A stretch of DNA of 64,000 bases from Cytophagales bacterium (GCA_033344775.1 JAWPMT010000006.1:310001-374000), one strand, 5' to 3'. Shown: positions 1-9,170, counted from the stretch's first letter. A program made the numbers and translations. Notes: a model not told the origin generated them from the letters alone.

Positions 1-255
1 TCCATCGTTGGCAGGTACATCTGACTGAATCCGGACATTGCCCTGGCGATCAAAATCCATAATGATCAGGTAATCTCCTCCCAAACTATTAGGACGATAA
101 TCTATGCGCCAACCATTGGCAGGAGCCACCAAGAGGTCCTCCATTTCTTCGATTGCATCCGATACACGTTCCTCCACCGGAGGGAGTTTTGGGTCGTCAT
201 TGAATTGACAACCAAACATGAAAACGAGTAAGAAAATTGGATACAGTTTTCTCAT
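1..255 (-). CDS. DUF4302-type lipoprotein, N-terminal part (cut by window edge)
   Basis: Eighty-five codons read leftward from an ATG at 255 and stay open to the edge of the window, so the C-terminus is missing. The product begins with a basic N-terminus and a hydrophobic stretch ending in MFGC, a lipoprotein signal with the lipidated Cys at about residue 16. The following segment (EERVSDAIEEMEDLL, then NGWRIDYRP and GGDYLIIMDFD) resembles the start of DUF4302, a Bacteroidota family of surface lipoproteins that occurs near SusC/SusD genes. The ATG lies one base after the stop of the upstream metallohydrolase gene, so the two are surely co-transcribed. The molecular role of DUF4302 is not known to me. 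The family call rests on a short N-terminal piece and on genomic context. Confidence 0.72.
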   Translation of the reverse strand, partial: MRKLYPIFLLVFMFGCQFNDDPKLPPVEERVSDAIEEMEDLLVAPANGWRIDYRPNSLGGDYLIIMDFDRQGNVRIQSDVPANDG

Positions 256-256
256 A

Positions 257-1129
257 TCATAGTCTGCTTTGTACGGCTTCTCTCAATGATTCCAGTGATA
301 CACCAGTGACACGCTCGTAATGGTCACTAATGGCCGCCAGTTTGATAGAAATGGATGTTCGACCATCATTTGTTATCGTACAGTCTTCTGTTTCGCAATC
401 AGGATCCAACTGAATGAAGTTGCTATCAAAATCAGGGTCGAAGAAAAAGAATGCTACTGTTTCGGCAAAGTCTTCGTTGGGGGAACTGGTCGCATATGGA
501 GAAACAAATCCTCGACTTAATGCTTGTTGATCATTGAGTGTAAACCAGGCTCCAGCGCTGGTGTAGCCAGTGGCTGTAAAAGTTTCAAACGCATTGGGAA
601 GTTTGTACCGCTGATGAACCGTGTGGGCAAACTCGTGATATACGGTCCGTAGTTGCAAATCTCTCCATTCCAGATCTGTAGGATCCACCGCATTTACATT
701 GGTGAATGTGATCTGTGCTCCGGCATCTGCTGTCCCCAGCGTCACGGTCCCATCATTGTTAAAAATCAATCCACCCAGGAACACAATTTCCGCTGGCACA
801 TGATTCCTGAAAAATTCTTCCCCATTGGGCACTTCCAGATAAGGATTGATCCAAAAGTCTTCGATGAAATCCAGCATTGGGCGCACTGCCTCTAATCTGG
901 GTGGGGTCACGCGCTCTGTAGGGCTGACATAGTTGTCAACAAACTTATAGCGAATGGCCATCCCATATTCTTGCGTAAAATTCTGGTCGATGTAGATGTC
1001 CAACTCAGAATCCAACCCGTCATCTGGTTCATTGACATCCACATTCAATTCCTCCGTTGGATAGCAGGCACTCAAGGCCAACCCAAGTACGGCTATCATC
1101 AAAATCTTTTCTGCCACATTTTTCATCAT
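257..1129 (-). CDS. Substrate import-associated zinc metallohydrolase lipoprotein (HExxH)
   Basis: This is a 290-residue lipoprotein with lipobox LSAC and Cys22. It carries the zinc motif HEFAH (His165, Glu166, His169), and an acidic stretch NEDFAE near residue 219-223 could supply a third zinc ligand. It matches the Bacteroidota family of HExxH lipoproteins found beside SusC/SusD pairs (Peptidase_Mx1-like; annotated as substrate import-associated zinc metallohydrolase lipoprotein). Such proteins probably sit on the cell surface and process a peptide or other substrate before TonB-dependent import. The gene lies 6 bases after susD and 1 base before the DUF4302 gene, in one minus-strand operon. 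The first Met is adjacent to a second Met; either could start. The family is clear, but the substrate is not known. Confidence 0.85.
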   Translation of the reverse strand: MMKNVAEKILMIAVLGLALSACYPTEELNVDVNEPDDGLDSELDIYIDQNFTQEYGMAIRYKFVDNYVSPTERVTPPRLEAVRPMLDFIEDFWINPYLEVPNGEEFFRNHVPAEIVFLGGLIFNNDGTVTLGTADAGAQITFTNVNAVDPTDLEWRDLQLRTVYHEFAHTVHQRYKLPNAFETFTATGYTSAGAWFTLNDQQALSRGFVSPYATSSPNEDFAETVAFFFFDPDFDSNFIQLDPDCETEDCTITNDGRTSISIKLAAISDHYERVTGVSLESLREAVQSRL

Positions 1130-1135
1130 CTTCTG

Positions 1136-2608
1136 TTATCTCGGGTTCGGTTCAAGGCCACCAACTTCCTGGGCCGACTCAGGTATTTGCAGGACCTTTC
1201 TCAGGTCATCAGCGGTCAACAGGTCTGACCCTGAAGGTGAATCATGCTGCACTGAAAATTCAAAACGTTTTAGGTCGTACCATCGCATCCCTTGCATCAG
1301 AAATTCCTTCTGACGTTCGATAATGACATAATTGATCACATTTAGAAAATCGTCATTAGTACGGAACAGATTATTCAACAAATCCAGGTTAATCGTAATG
1401 TCTCCACCATCATAGCGGTTGTTGATCAAAATCTGTAGGTCATCAATGGCGCCCTGTTCATCTCCAGTGATGACTTTTGCTTCAGCTCGATTCAATAGTA
1501 CTTCTTCGCCGGTGAACGCCATGTGAATGTAGTATGGGAAACCAACATTGGCATTCAAACTGGCCCTTTCAAACAAGTTCTGGTATCGTACAGGATAAAG
1601 AGCATTTTCTCCTTTCACAAAAGCCGGGTTCTCACGACGATCCGTTACCGTATTAGCAAATGGGTTAATATTGAATAGCCCTGAGTAATCGTTCCTGTCT
1701 ACACCAAATGCGAAATCAAGTCGTTGCACCAGCGAAATTTTACGCATCAACAGCAAGTTTCCTCCTTGATCAGGAGAGGTATAAAGCTGTGGATAGGCAG
1801 TTATCGAAGAACTGGCATTTCTAAACTCATCGGAGGTAAGGTCGCGTACAAATGCATCAGGATTGGCTCCAAGCAATTGATCGGCGTAACGAATGACCTC
1901 ATTGTAATCTCTTTGATAGAGGTAAAATCGTGTGGCAAAAGCCAGTGCTGCATTTCTGGTGAAGTGGTATTTCCCGGAGTTGGCAAAGAAAGTATCATCT
2001 ACCAATCGCAACCCTTTCAAAAGGTCATCTTCAATTTCATTGTAAACTTTTCTAACGGACTCACGCTCATACCCCACCAAAAACTCCGTTTCTGGTACTT
2101 TGATGTACGGAATACCTTCATCGCTTCCTGCTGTCTGAACATTAAAGTGTTGAGCAAACATATTCACTAGCATGAAGTGCCCATAAGCACGGATCAATAA
2201 GGCTTCCGCCTCAATCGCATCTTTACGGGCCTCATCTTCCGAATTTTCAACCGGTAAACCATCCAAAATAGCCAATACTTCATTGGCGTGGGCAATGGCA
2301 TTATAGGTCTCAAACCAGTAGAAGTCCGGTGTATCGAGTACCGTTGGGCCGCCGGCATCTACTTCCTCCCATCGAAAAATTTGTTCATGTTCCAGACGGA
2401 TGTTGGTTCCAAGTGTCCATACCACATCGTCGGTCATCCAATCTGTAAAGTTTGGACTTGCAATGGAATAGCCACTCACCAGCAATTGCGCTGCTTTTTC
2501 CAAATCATCCAGCTCCACCCGGTTGTCGGGTTGTTCATCCAGAAAACCACAGGCACTGAATGAAAGAACAGTTGCGGTGAGAAGAATTTTGTTAATCGTC
2601 TTCATCAA
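1136..2608 (-). CDS. RagB/SusD-family nutrient-binding outer-membrane lipoprotein
   Basis: The 490-residue product has a lipoprotein signal ending FSAC (Cys20) and a SusD-like alpha-helical TPR fold. Typical SusD features include the opening FLDEQPDNRVELDDL, the mid-region YFDLVD-like helices (here EAEALLIRAYGHFMLVNMF), and the C-terminal segment RQKEFLMQGMRWYDLKRF. SusD proteins form the lid over a SusC transporter and bind the ligand on the cell surface. The start codon overlaps the susC stop by four bases (ATGA), so translation is coupled. The next gene downstream is the zinc metallohydrolase. No carbohydrate-active enzyme is present in the operon, which argues against a classical polysaccharide locus and fits peptide or small-molecule uptake. 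Confidence 0.95.
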   Translation of the reverse strand: MMKTINKILLTATVLSFSACGFLDEQPDNRVELDDLEKAAQLLVSGYSIASPNFTDWMTDDVVWTLGTNIRLEHEQIFRWEEVDAGGPTVLDTPDFYWFETYNAIAHANEVLAILDGLPVENSEDEARKDAIEAEALLIRAYGHFMLVNMFAQHFNVQTAGSDEGIPYIKVPETEFLVGYERESVRKVYNEIEDDLLKGLRLVDDTFFANSGKYHFTRNAALAFATRFYLYQRDYNEVIRYADQLLGANPDAFVRDLTSDEFRNASSSITAYPQLYTSPDQGGNLLLMRKISLVQRLDFAFGVDRNDYSGLFNINPFANTVTDRRENPAFVKGENALYPVRYQNLFERASLNANVGFPYYIHMAFTGEEVLLNRAEAKVITGDEQGAIDDLQILINNRYDGGDITINLDLLNNLFRTNDDFLNVINYVIIERQKEFLMQGMRWYDLKRFEFSVQHDSPSGSDLLTADDLRKVLQIPESAQEVGGLEPNPR

Positions 2609-5600
2609 AATCCTACGTTTAATGAAAATGTTATCAATCTGGGCTGCGGCAGGGAAACTCCCCCGGTGGAGAAGAATTCCGGATCCTGACCCCTTAAGTT
2701 TTCACGGTCTGAATACAACAGCGCCAGATTCAGCGCTTCAAGTGACACGTTAGCTGATGCTACACCCAATTTGTTCGTAACTTTTGGTGGAAGTACGTAT
2801 CCTAATCGAACCGTTTTTAAGCGGACATAATCTCCACTTGCCACACGTTCCGTACTCTTATTATAGAATTGATAGGACTGCACACGACTACCACTGACCT
2901 GCGCTACTCCACGATCCAAAATGGTTGGGATGTTGGTAAGATCCTCATCGCCGGGAACCGCCCATCGGTCGACTAGCTCGCCGGGCAGCGCATCAAAATC
3001 CGTGTAAGTACCGAAAAAGGCATCATTCAATCGGATCTTATAACCAAACTTGAAGGACATCAACGCCATCAGCGTAAATCCTTTGTAAGTAAACGTATTG
3101 CTGAATCCTCCGGAACCACGAGGCTCTGTTGATCCTTCAAAGATCAGGATGTCTTCCAAACCTTCTCTTTCTTGAAGGTCAAACTGGAATACGCGCTCCC
3201 CATCTTCATTGAAAAATTGTGGGATACCTTCATCGTTCAGGCCAGCGAAATTGGTGGAAAACAGAGACCTTCTTGGTTTTCCTAACACGCCAGCACCTGC
3301 CTGCCCAATCGCGTCTACATATCTTGGACCAAAATCCAGGTTTGTGATCCGGTCACGACTGTAACCCATGTTCAGGTTTGTGCGCCATGTGAATCCGGCA
3401 TTATCATAGTTCGTCGTGTTGATCGAAAATTCGAATCCTTCGATCTCCATATCGGCAAAGTTCCCGACTTTCAAGCCCTGACCACCGATACCACTTGTCT
3501 GCACCACACCGATTAGGTCAAAGGAATTTCTGATATAGTAGTCGGCTGTGACGTCTATTTTTTTATTGAATAGTGTGAAGTCCATTCCCACGTTAAATTC
3601 ATTCAACTTCTCCCAGGTCAGTTCCGTGTTGGTCAATTCCTGGATGAACAACTGTGGCTCCACATCTGTTGGACGGAGGGTCACGTCTGATTGGATGTTG
3701 AGTAATGCGCTCGCACTTGGGGGCAAGTTCCCTGAGATACCGTAAGTCGCACGAATTTTAAGGTCTTCTATTAGGGGCACTACATTCATGAATTTCTCAT
3801 TGTAGGCATTCCAGGCTGCACTTACGTTCCAGGTGGGCAGGAACCGCGCTTGCTGGCTTTTCCCCAATTGATTCGAACCATCGTAGCGGAAAGTGAAGTT
3901 CGCCACGTACTTGGATTTGTAAGAATAGCCCCCATTCAAAAACCAACCGATGAAGCGGTCTTTCTGCTCATCAAGGGTAAAGAAATCAATGTTTTGTAAG
4001 TTGAAAAACTCAATGATGTTCGGGTCCGTCACTACGACTCCACCACTTTCATAAATGACCCCAAGGCCGGTGGCACTTGATGCAGTACGATTAGTTAATC
4101 TTAGTTCTTGTCCTGCCAACACATTGACCTCATGGCGATCATTATAAGTCTCGGACCAGTTACCACTTACACGGCTAAAGAAGTTGATCAGGTCACTTTG
4201 ATCCTGATAATTAAACCCTCCTTCTGGCAAAACGACTACAGGATTCAACCCCGGATTATCGGGATCTCGGAACAACAGGTTATTAGCTTCCTGAATGAAC
4301 TGTGAACCATCCGCCCTGAAAGCTTCTGCCTGGTTGGAATTTTCGGTAATGATGTGATCCCTGGACGTACTTGCATATCGGATCTGAGCCACGCCTTTAA
4401 AAGAGAGGTTGTCCAAAGGCGCGTATTCGAAATCAGTTTGAGCCGAGACGTCTAATACTTCGATATTAATCAAGTTGTTATCCAGCTCATGCAGGATGTT
4501 GAAAGGAGCGAAGTTCCTTCTGAAAAACTCCAGGTTCCCATTCTCATCGTAAGGACGGATGGACCTTGCGGTATTTAAGCTGTAGCTAAAAGGGTTGATG
4601 TCAAAATCCCGGCTGAACTGACCGGTGATTGGGTCTAATTCCCGGTTTCTTGTACCAGGAACAGTTTGGTCACGATAAGAGGCCTGCAGCTTCAAGCCAA
4701 ACGTGAATTGATCCGAGATGAAGTAGGTATTTCGCGCAGTACCGGTAAAACGGTTAACCTTGTCGGCGATGGTTTGGCCCTGATCCCCGAGGTAACTGAT
4801 TGAATAGTAGTTATTCGACTTTTCACTTCCTGTCGTGAAACTCAGGGAATGCTGTTGCTGCAAGCCGAAATCACGGAACAGCACATCGAACCAATCCGTG
4901 TTAGCATTTTCATATTGGTTGAGGAATTCCTCGTTTAAAGTACCACCAGGTCCCCATTCCAATTCGTGGTTGGCAATCAGTGTAAACATCTTGCCGAGGG
5001 CACCATAGTTTCGGGCACGAACTGCGGTACTGATGTCTACCAATCCTTTTGCGGCCAATTCCCGGTACACAGACAACTCCTCCGCTGAATTGAGGAGGTC
5101 GAATTGATTGTAAGTCGGGCGCATTTTCCCAGAAAACTGGGCGGAGTAATTAACGCGGAGTTGTCCACTTTTACCACGCTTGGTGGTAATGACAATCACT
5201 CCATTGGCGGCACGAGCACCGTAGATCGCAGTAGCGGAAGCATCCTTCAGGATCTGGAAGGATTCGATATCAGAGGGGTTCAGGTTGGCAATAGAAGAAC
5301 TAACCAGTGTGTTGGCATCCCCCGATATGAGGTCATCCACATTCACATTGTTCAGGTCCTCCAGAATAACACCATCCACCACAAAGAGCGGTTGATTATT
5401 TCCGTTCAGAGAGGCATTTCCTCTGATCCTGATCCGTGGCGTGGTGCCAAAGGTCCCTGAAACATTGTCTACGGTAACGCCCGCAGCCTGTCCTTCAAGT
5501 ACTCGACTTACATCGACCATTCCCGTAGGACGAATGTCATCCATGCTCAGGCTTTCAGAAGCTCCGGTAAAGAGTTTGCGATTGACCTCCTGAAATCCGG

Positions 5601-5916
5601 TGATCACCACCTCTTCCGTAAGGATCGCATCCTCTTCCAGTGTAACATTGATAGAGGCCTGTCCTGTATAAGTGACTGAAGCCGTCTTCATACTGATCAT
5701 CTGAATGGAAAGTTTATCTCCATTGCTGACAGTGATCGAGAAGTTGCCGTCAATATCCGTGACAGCCCCCTTACCGGTATTCTCATTGACTACTGTTGCC
5801 CCAAAAAGGCCTTCGCCTGATTGGTCAATAACCTTGCCTGTGACCAGTTTTTGGGCAAAAGCGGAGGTCGAGAGCAGACCTAAGAGAATAAAAATCCTGA
5901 AACCCCTGAATATCAA
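2605..5916 (-). CDS. SusC/RagA-family TonB-linked outer-membrane transporter
   Basis: The 1103-residue protein has a signal peptide ending SAFAQ, then a CarboxypepD_reg-like domain (residues 25-100, starting VTGKVIDQSGEGLFGATV). A TonB plug follows (about 110-245, with RIRIRGNASLNGNNQPLFVVDG and the SusC hallmark KDASATAIYGARAANGVIVI split across neighbouring strands), then a 22-strand-type beta-barrel ending in an aromatic NVGF. It imports a ligand captured by the adjacent SusD protein, powered by TonB-ExbBD. The only in-frame start after the upstream TAG is a TTG at 5916; no early ATG or GTG exists. It lies 34 bases after the lipocalin-like gene and overlaps susD by four bases. The family is certain and the ligand is unknown. 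Confidence 0.96.
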   Translation of the reverse strand: MIFRGFRIFILLGLLSTSAFAQKLVTGKVIDQSGEGLFGATVVNENTGKGAVTDIDGNFSITVSNGDKLSIQMISMKTASVTYTGQASINVTLEEDAILTEEVVITGFQEVNRKLFTGASESLSMDDIRPTGMVDVSRVLEGQAAGVTVDNVSGTFGTTPRIRIRGNASLNGNNQPLFVVDGVILEDLNNVNVDDLISGDANTLVSSSIANLNPSDIESFQILKDASATAIYGARAANGVIVITTKRGKSGQLRVNYSAQFSGKMRPTYNQFDLLNSAEELSVYRELAAKGLVDISTAVRARNYGALGKMFTLIANHELEWGPGGTLNEEFLNQYENANTDWFDVLFRDFGLQQQHSLSFTTGSEKSNNYYSISYLGDQGQTIADKVNRFTGTARNTYFISDQFTFGLKLQASYRDQTVPGTRNRELDPITGQFSRDFDINPFSYSLNTARSIRPYDENGNLEFFRRNFAPFNILHELDNNLINIEVLDVSAQTDFEYAPLDNLSFKGVAQIRYASTSRDHIITENSNQAEAFRADGSQFIQEANNLLFRDPDNPGLNPVVVLPEGGFNYQDQSDLINFFSRVSGNWSETYNDRHEVNVLAGQELRLTNRTASSATGLGVIYESGGVVVTDPNIIEFFNLQNIDFFTLDEQKDRFIGWFLNGGYSYKSKYVANFTFRYDGSNQLGKSQQARFLPTWNVSAAWNAYNEKFMNVVPLIEDLKIRATYGISGNLPPSASALLNIQSDVTLRPTDVEPQLFIQELTNTELTWEKLNEFNVGMDFTLFNKKIDVTADYYIRNSFDLIGVVQTSGIGGQGLKVGNFADMEIEGFEFSINTTNYDNAGFTWRTNLNMGYSRDRITNLDFGPRYVDAIGQAGAGVLGKPRRSLFSTNFAGLNDEGIPQFFNEDGERVFQFDLQEREGLEDILIFEGSTEPRGSGGFSNTFTYKGFTLMALMSFKFGYKIRLNDAFFGTYTDFDALPGELVDRWAVPGDEDLTNIPTILDRGVAQVSGSRVQSYQFYNKSTERVASGDYVRLKTVRLGYVLPPKVTNKLGVASANVSLEALNLALLYSDRENLRGQDPEFFSTGGVSLPQPRLITFSLNVGF

Positions 5917-5950
5917 GCGCTACTAAATTTTATGTGAAATGAAATTTGGC

Positions 5951-6484
5951 TTACTGCCGATCGAAATCCATGGTGAACGTCATCTCGACAAATGCACCAT
6001 ACTCATCGAAGAATGCATTTACCTCATCATCCGTCAACGTATCTAAAGCCTGCTCATCATCAATGATGGACTGAGGCCATGCGAACCACACATCTGTAGT
6101 GACAAGCGTCATAGACCGATCGCTGATCTCACCATCGATAGTGAAACTTGTAGGTAATCCCTGAACATTGGTATCATCCTGATCCAGATCCAGGTCATCT
6201 CCATCAATTTCCCAGGTCCCTTCATCTTCGAAATCACCACTGGTACGTTCGATTTCACGGATATAAGTACCATCAGCATTGAAAATGACCAGATACTCTG
6301 ATTCTCCATAAACTGATGACTGTTGTGGGTTCGTGGCAATTACAAATCCTGCAGGAGGGTCAGAAATGACTACATCATCCAGCTCCCAGGATCCTACGAT
6401 CGGATTCACATCTGGTTCATCATCGCCACAGGCGACCAAAAAAGCGGCAGTAATCAGTAGTGCATAAAGTAGATTTTTCTTCAT
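5951..6484 (-). CDS. Lipocalin-like secreted lipoprotein
   Basis: The 177-residue protein begins with a lipoprotein signal (LVAC, Cys19) followed by an acidic linker DDEPDVNP. The core opens with IVGSWELDDV, the usual first strand of Bacteroidota lipocalin-like proteins, and contains YLVIFNADGTYIREIE and a GTWEIDGDDLDL strand, also typical of that fold. These small beta-barrels may bind hydrophobic or other small ligands. It is the first gene of the minus-strand SusC/SusD operon, 34 bases upstream of susC, so it may assist the same import system. A role as a surface-exposed accessory binding protein is an inference from position. No cysteine other than the lipidated one is seen. Confidence 0.72.
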   Translation of the reverse strand: MKKNLLYALLITAAFLVACGDDEPDVNPIVGSWELDDVVISDPPAGFVIATNPQQSSVYGESEYLVIFNADGTYIREIERTSGDFEDEGTWEIDGDDLDLDQDDTNVQGLPTSFTIDGEISDRSMTLVTTDVWFAWPQSIIDDEQALDTLTDDEVNAFFDEYGAFVEMTFTMDFDRQ

Positions 6485-6802
6485 AACGATTGTTTTTTCA
6501 TTAGGCTCGGAATCTCACCAGAACGGTTTATTTAGTTGCTTCTGGTTCTATTCGTGGCACACTGTTTTCAGCTAAGTAATTAAATAGCCGCTAAAGCTAC
6601 ATACTTAATATCAATAATAACAGCCAAAGCCCTTATTGGGATATGACAATTCGCAATGATTTTATCGATTTAATATTTGAACCGACATTAATCGATCAAA
6701 AAACTGAAGAAAATAACAGTATTTGAAAACTTATTAAAGCTGTTAATGAACGAAAATTACATTGAGAAACACCTTTTATTCATTTCCGAAGGACCCCTCC
6801 CT

Positions 6803-6856
6803 GCTTTAAGTCTGCATGACTTAAAGCAAGCTAATAATACCAAGTTTGTAACTTGG
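6803..6856 (+). repeat. Two-hairpin REP-like element upstream of the RAYT gene
   Basis: A perfect 10-bp inverted repeat (GCTTTAAGTC, 5-base loop, GACTTAAAGC) at 6803-6827 is followed by a spacer containing AATAATA and a second hairpin (CCAAGTT-TGT-AACTTGG) at 6840-6856. The order hairpin 1, AATAAT spacer, hairpin 2 is the same as in copies near 54.1, 54.6, 57.6 and 58.5 kb. The second hairpin ends six bases before the likely transposase ATG. The 378-base gap from 6485 to 6862 otherwise holds AT-rich sequence that must include the promoter of the divergent uptake operon; I see no further gene in it. Confidence 0.8.
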
Positions 6857-6862
6857 CAAAAC

Positions 6863-7414
6863 ATGTCATCAAAACACAAGATCGTAGATCATCAGGCGCT
6901 ACACTTCATCACATTCGCTACCATTCAATGGATTGATGCACTTTCCAGGCCTTCTTACAAGCATATCGTCGTTGAAAGCCTAAGGTATTGCCAACAAGAA
7001 AAAGGCCTGATCCTCTATGCTTTCGTGATTATGAGCAATCATGTACACTTAATTGCTTCGGCTGCAGAAGGGAAATCCTTGTCAGATATATTAAGGGACT
7101 TGAAGAAATACACCAGCAAGCAGTTGCTCAAAGAACTAAGAGAGAACCCTCAGGAAAGTAGAAAAAGCTGGATGATGTGGCTTTTTAGATCTGCGGGAGA
7201 TAGTAATTCAAACAATCAGGACTATCAGTTTTGGCAGCAAGACAATCACCCAATTGAACTTTCCACAAATGACATGATGGATCAGCGGCTCGATTATATC
7301 CATATGAATCCTGTCAAAGAAGAACTCGTAAGAGAGCCAGAACACTATCCTTTTAGCAGTGCTATTGATTACGCGGGAGGGCGAGGGCTCCTGGATTTAA
7401 CTATGATCAGTTGA
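6863..7414 (+). CDS. REP-associated tyrosine transposase (RAYT, IS200/IS605-like Y1 family)
   Basis: The 183-residue product, counted from the ATG at 6863, matches RAYT proteins. These are single-stranded-DNA Y1 transposases related to IS200 TnpA and are thought to mobilise REP hairpins. The HUH motif is present as NHVHLI (His60, His62), and the catalytic Tyr is probably Tyr83 in DLKKYTSKQLL. The C-terminal block has the usual RLDYIHMNPVKEELV and YPFSSA motifs. An upstream ATG at 6746 is in frame but would run through the hairpin repeat, so I prefer 6863, where MSSKHK begins the family-like sequence. The gene is bracketed by two-hairpin repeats in inverted orientation. Length and motifs look intact, so it could be active. 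Confidence 0.9.
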   Translation: MSSKHKIVDHQALHFITFATIQWIDALSRPSYKHIVVESLRYCQQEKGLILYAFVIMSNHVHLIASAAEGKSLSDILRDLKKYTSKQLLKELRENPQESRKSWMMWLFRSAGDSNSNNQDYQFWQQDNHPIELSTNDMMDQRLDYIHMNPVKEELVREPEHYPFSSAIDYAGGRGLLDLTMIS

Positions 7415-7418
7415 TTTG

Positions 7419-7468
7419 GAAGTTGGAAACTTCTTTTTATTGTGTGACTTCAGTTGCAGACTGAAGCC
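7419..7468 (-). repeat. Two-hairpin REP-like element downstream of the RAYT gene (inverted)
   Basis: Hairpin GAAGTT-GGA-AACTTC lies at 7419-7433, directly after the transposase stop, and CTTCAGT-TGCAG-ACTGAAG at 7448-7466. Read on the minus strand the order is a GGCTTCAGT-type hairpin, an ACACAATAAA spacer, then a GAAGTT-type hairpin. That is the same architecture as the upstream element, but inverted. Between 7469 and 7706 I see no gene or further clear structure before the fasciclin gene. Confidence 0.75.
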
Positions 7469-7706
7469 AGTGGCTGTTTAAGCGGAAAGTTCTCGTAAAC
7501 ATGCTTCCACCTATAACAACTAACAATAAAAGGTGCGTTCTGTAAACTCGCACAGACTGCAAATAGCATCAACACCTATTGAATTCCCTTACAATTCAGT
7601 CCCAATCTCACGCAGTTCAGTAGCAAATCTTAGCCGGATCAGTTCGAAACACCCCAACAGAATCGCCCCCAGCGTGCTTTCCTCAGGTGTTTAACAAACT
7701 TCAACA

Positions 7707-9143
7707 ATGAATAACAAGAAATTTATCAACCCAAGATTGTGGTCCATTCTGATGAGCTTCGCCATCGTAGGACTACTTGTTTCCTGCTCAGATGACGATG
7801 AGCCTTCAGTGGTCGAAACAACAGACACCATCGTAGACCTGGCGACCAGCAACGCAAACTTGACCGTCTTGACGCAAGCTTTGACCAAATTTCCTGATTT
7901 GGTAACTACCCTAAGCAATGAATCCGGTGATTTCACCGTATTTGCCCCAACCGACGAGGCTTTTGCTAATCTATTGGCAGCTGTAGGACAAACTTCTCTG
8001 GATGATATACCTGAATCTGTCATCAGAAGAATTTTGGAATACCACGTAGTTGCAGGTACATTGATGAGTACTGACCTAACGGATGGCGCTAATGCTTCCA
8101 CGGTACTTGGTGAGAATGTAACGGTTGGTATTGACGGATCATCTGTTGCCATCAATACTTCCAATGTGACTATCGCAGATGTAGATGCTGCAAATGGTGT
8201 CGTACACATTGTGGACGCAGTATTAATTCCAGGACTAGAGGCTAGCATTGTTAATACGGTTGTTGAGCCTGCATATTTCAATGTGAACTTTACCACATTG
8301 ACTGCCGCTGTTGTACAGGCAGACCTTTTGAGTACCTTGATCAACAGAGAGGCACAATTCACTGTATTTGCTCCAAACAATGCCGCATTCGAAGCTGCAG
8401 GTATCACTTCTTTGGAAGGCATCAGCAACGAAGATCTAGCAAATATCTTGCTTTATCACACTTTAGATAGCGAAGTACTGGCAGCGAACCTTCCAGCTAC
8501 TGGTAGCACTATCGAAGCTTTAGGTGGTGACTTTTACTTAAGCATCAATGACAATGGTGTTTTCATCAACGGATCTACACAAGTGATCGCTACCGACGTA
8601 GACGCTGACAATGGTGTGGTACATGTAATCGACCGTACACTCGTAGCTCCTACTTCTAATGTCGTAGAAATTGCCGTAGCGTCAACGCAAGCGGAAACTC
8701 CTGAATTCACACAATTAGTAGCTGCTCTGACTGCTGTTGAAAATGATGCTTCTGCTGCAAATCTGATCTCTGTATTGAGCGGAGATGGTCCTTATACGGT
8801 ATTTGCCCCCACGGATGCCGCTTTTGCTCAGCTTTATGCAGATGCAGGCGTAGAAGATCTGGACGGATTGATCGCTGCGGTCGGCATCGGAACTTTGGAG
8901 GCAGTATTGACTTACCACGTGATCGGCGAGGCCAGGGTATTCTCTACTGATTTGCCTAACCTTGGGACTAACACAGTGACTACCCTTGGCGGAACATTCA
9001 CATTGGACCTTGCTTCTTTGAGCATCACTGAAACAGATGCTGCTTTGTCATTGAATGAAGACAATGATGCGGGTATCAGTAGTGTAGATATTCACGGTAC
9101 CAATGGTGTGATCCACGTGATCGATAAAGTGATCCTTCCTTAA
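7707..9143 (+). CDS. Lipoprotein with three fasciclin (FAS1) domains
   Basis: The 478-residue protein has a lipoprotein signal (LLVSC, Cys27) and three FAS1 domains at about 38-175, 177-312 and 317-478. Each domain shows the FTVFAPTDEAF/FTVFAPNNAAF/YTVFAPTDAAF motif, the central LxYHxV motif (EYHVVAG, LYHTLDS, TYHVIGE) and a terminal NGVVHVID-like strand. FAS1 domains mediate adhesion or matrix contacts and are common in Bacteroidota surface proteins. The gene stands alone on the plus strand after the RAYT element and is followed by a good terminator at 9171-9212. A surface adhesion role is inferred from the family. Codon use looks like that of a well-expressed gene, but I did not compute it. 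Confidence 0.93.
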   Translation: MNNKKFINPRLWSILMSFAIVGLLVSCSDDDEPSVVETTDTIVDLATSNANLTVLTQALTKFPDLVTTLSNESGDFTVFAPTDEAFANLLAAVGQTSLDDIPESVIRRILEYHVVAGTLMSTDLTDGANASTVLGENVTVGIDGSSVAINTSNVTIADVDAANGVVHIVDAVLIPGLEASIVNTVVEPAYFNVNFTTLTAAVVQADLLSTLINREAQFTVFAPNNAAFEAAGITSLEGISNEDLANILLYHTLDSEVLAANLPATGSTIEALGGDFYLSINDNGVFINGSTQVIATDVDADNGVVHVIDRTLVAPTSNVVEIAVASTQAETPEFTQLVAALTAVENDASAANLISVLSGDGPYTVFAPTDAAFAQLYADAGVEDLDGLIAAVGIGTLEAVLTYHVIGEARVFSTDLPNLGTNTVTTLGGTFTLDLASLSITETDAALSLNEDNDAGISSVDIHGTNGVIHVIDKVILP

Positions 9144-9170
9144 TCAGGAATATTAAAAACTTTAATAAAG

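Noticed and set aside
7691-8428. A 245-codon open frame on the minus strand inside the fasciclin gene
   Set aside because: It is rich in Ser/Thr/Ala from the reverse frame of a repetitive FAS1 gene, has no family likeness, and lies fully antisense to a clear coding gene.
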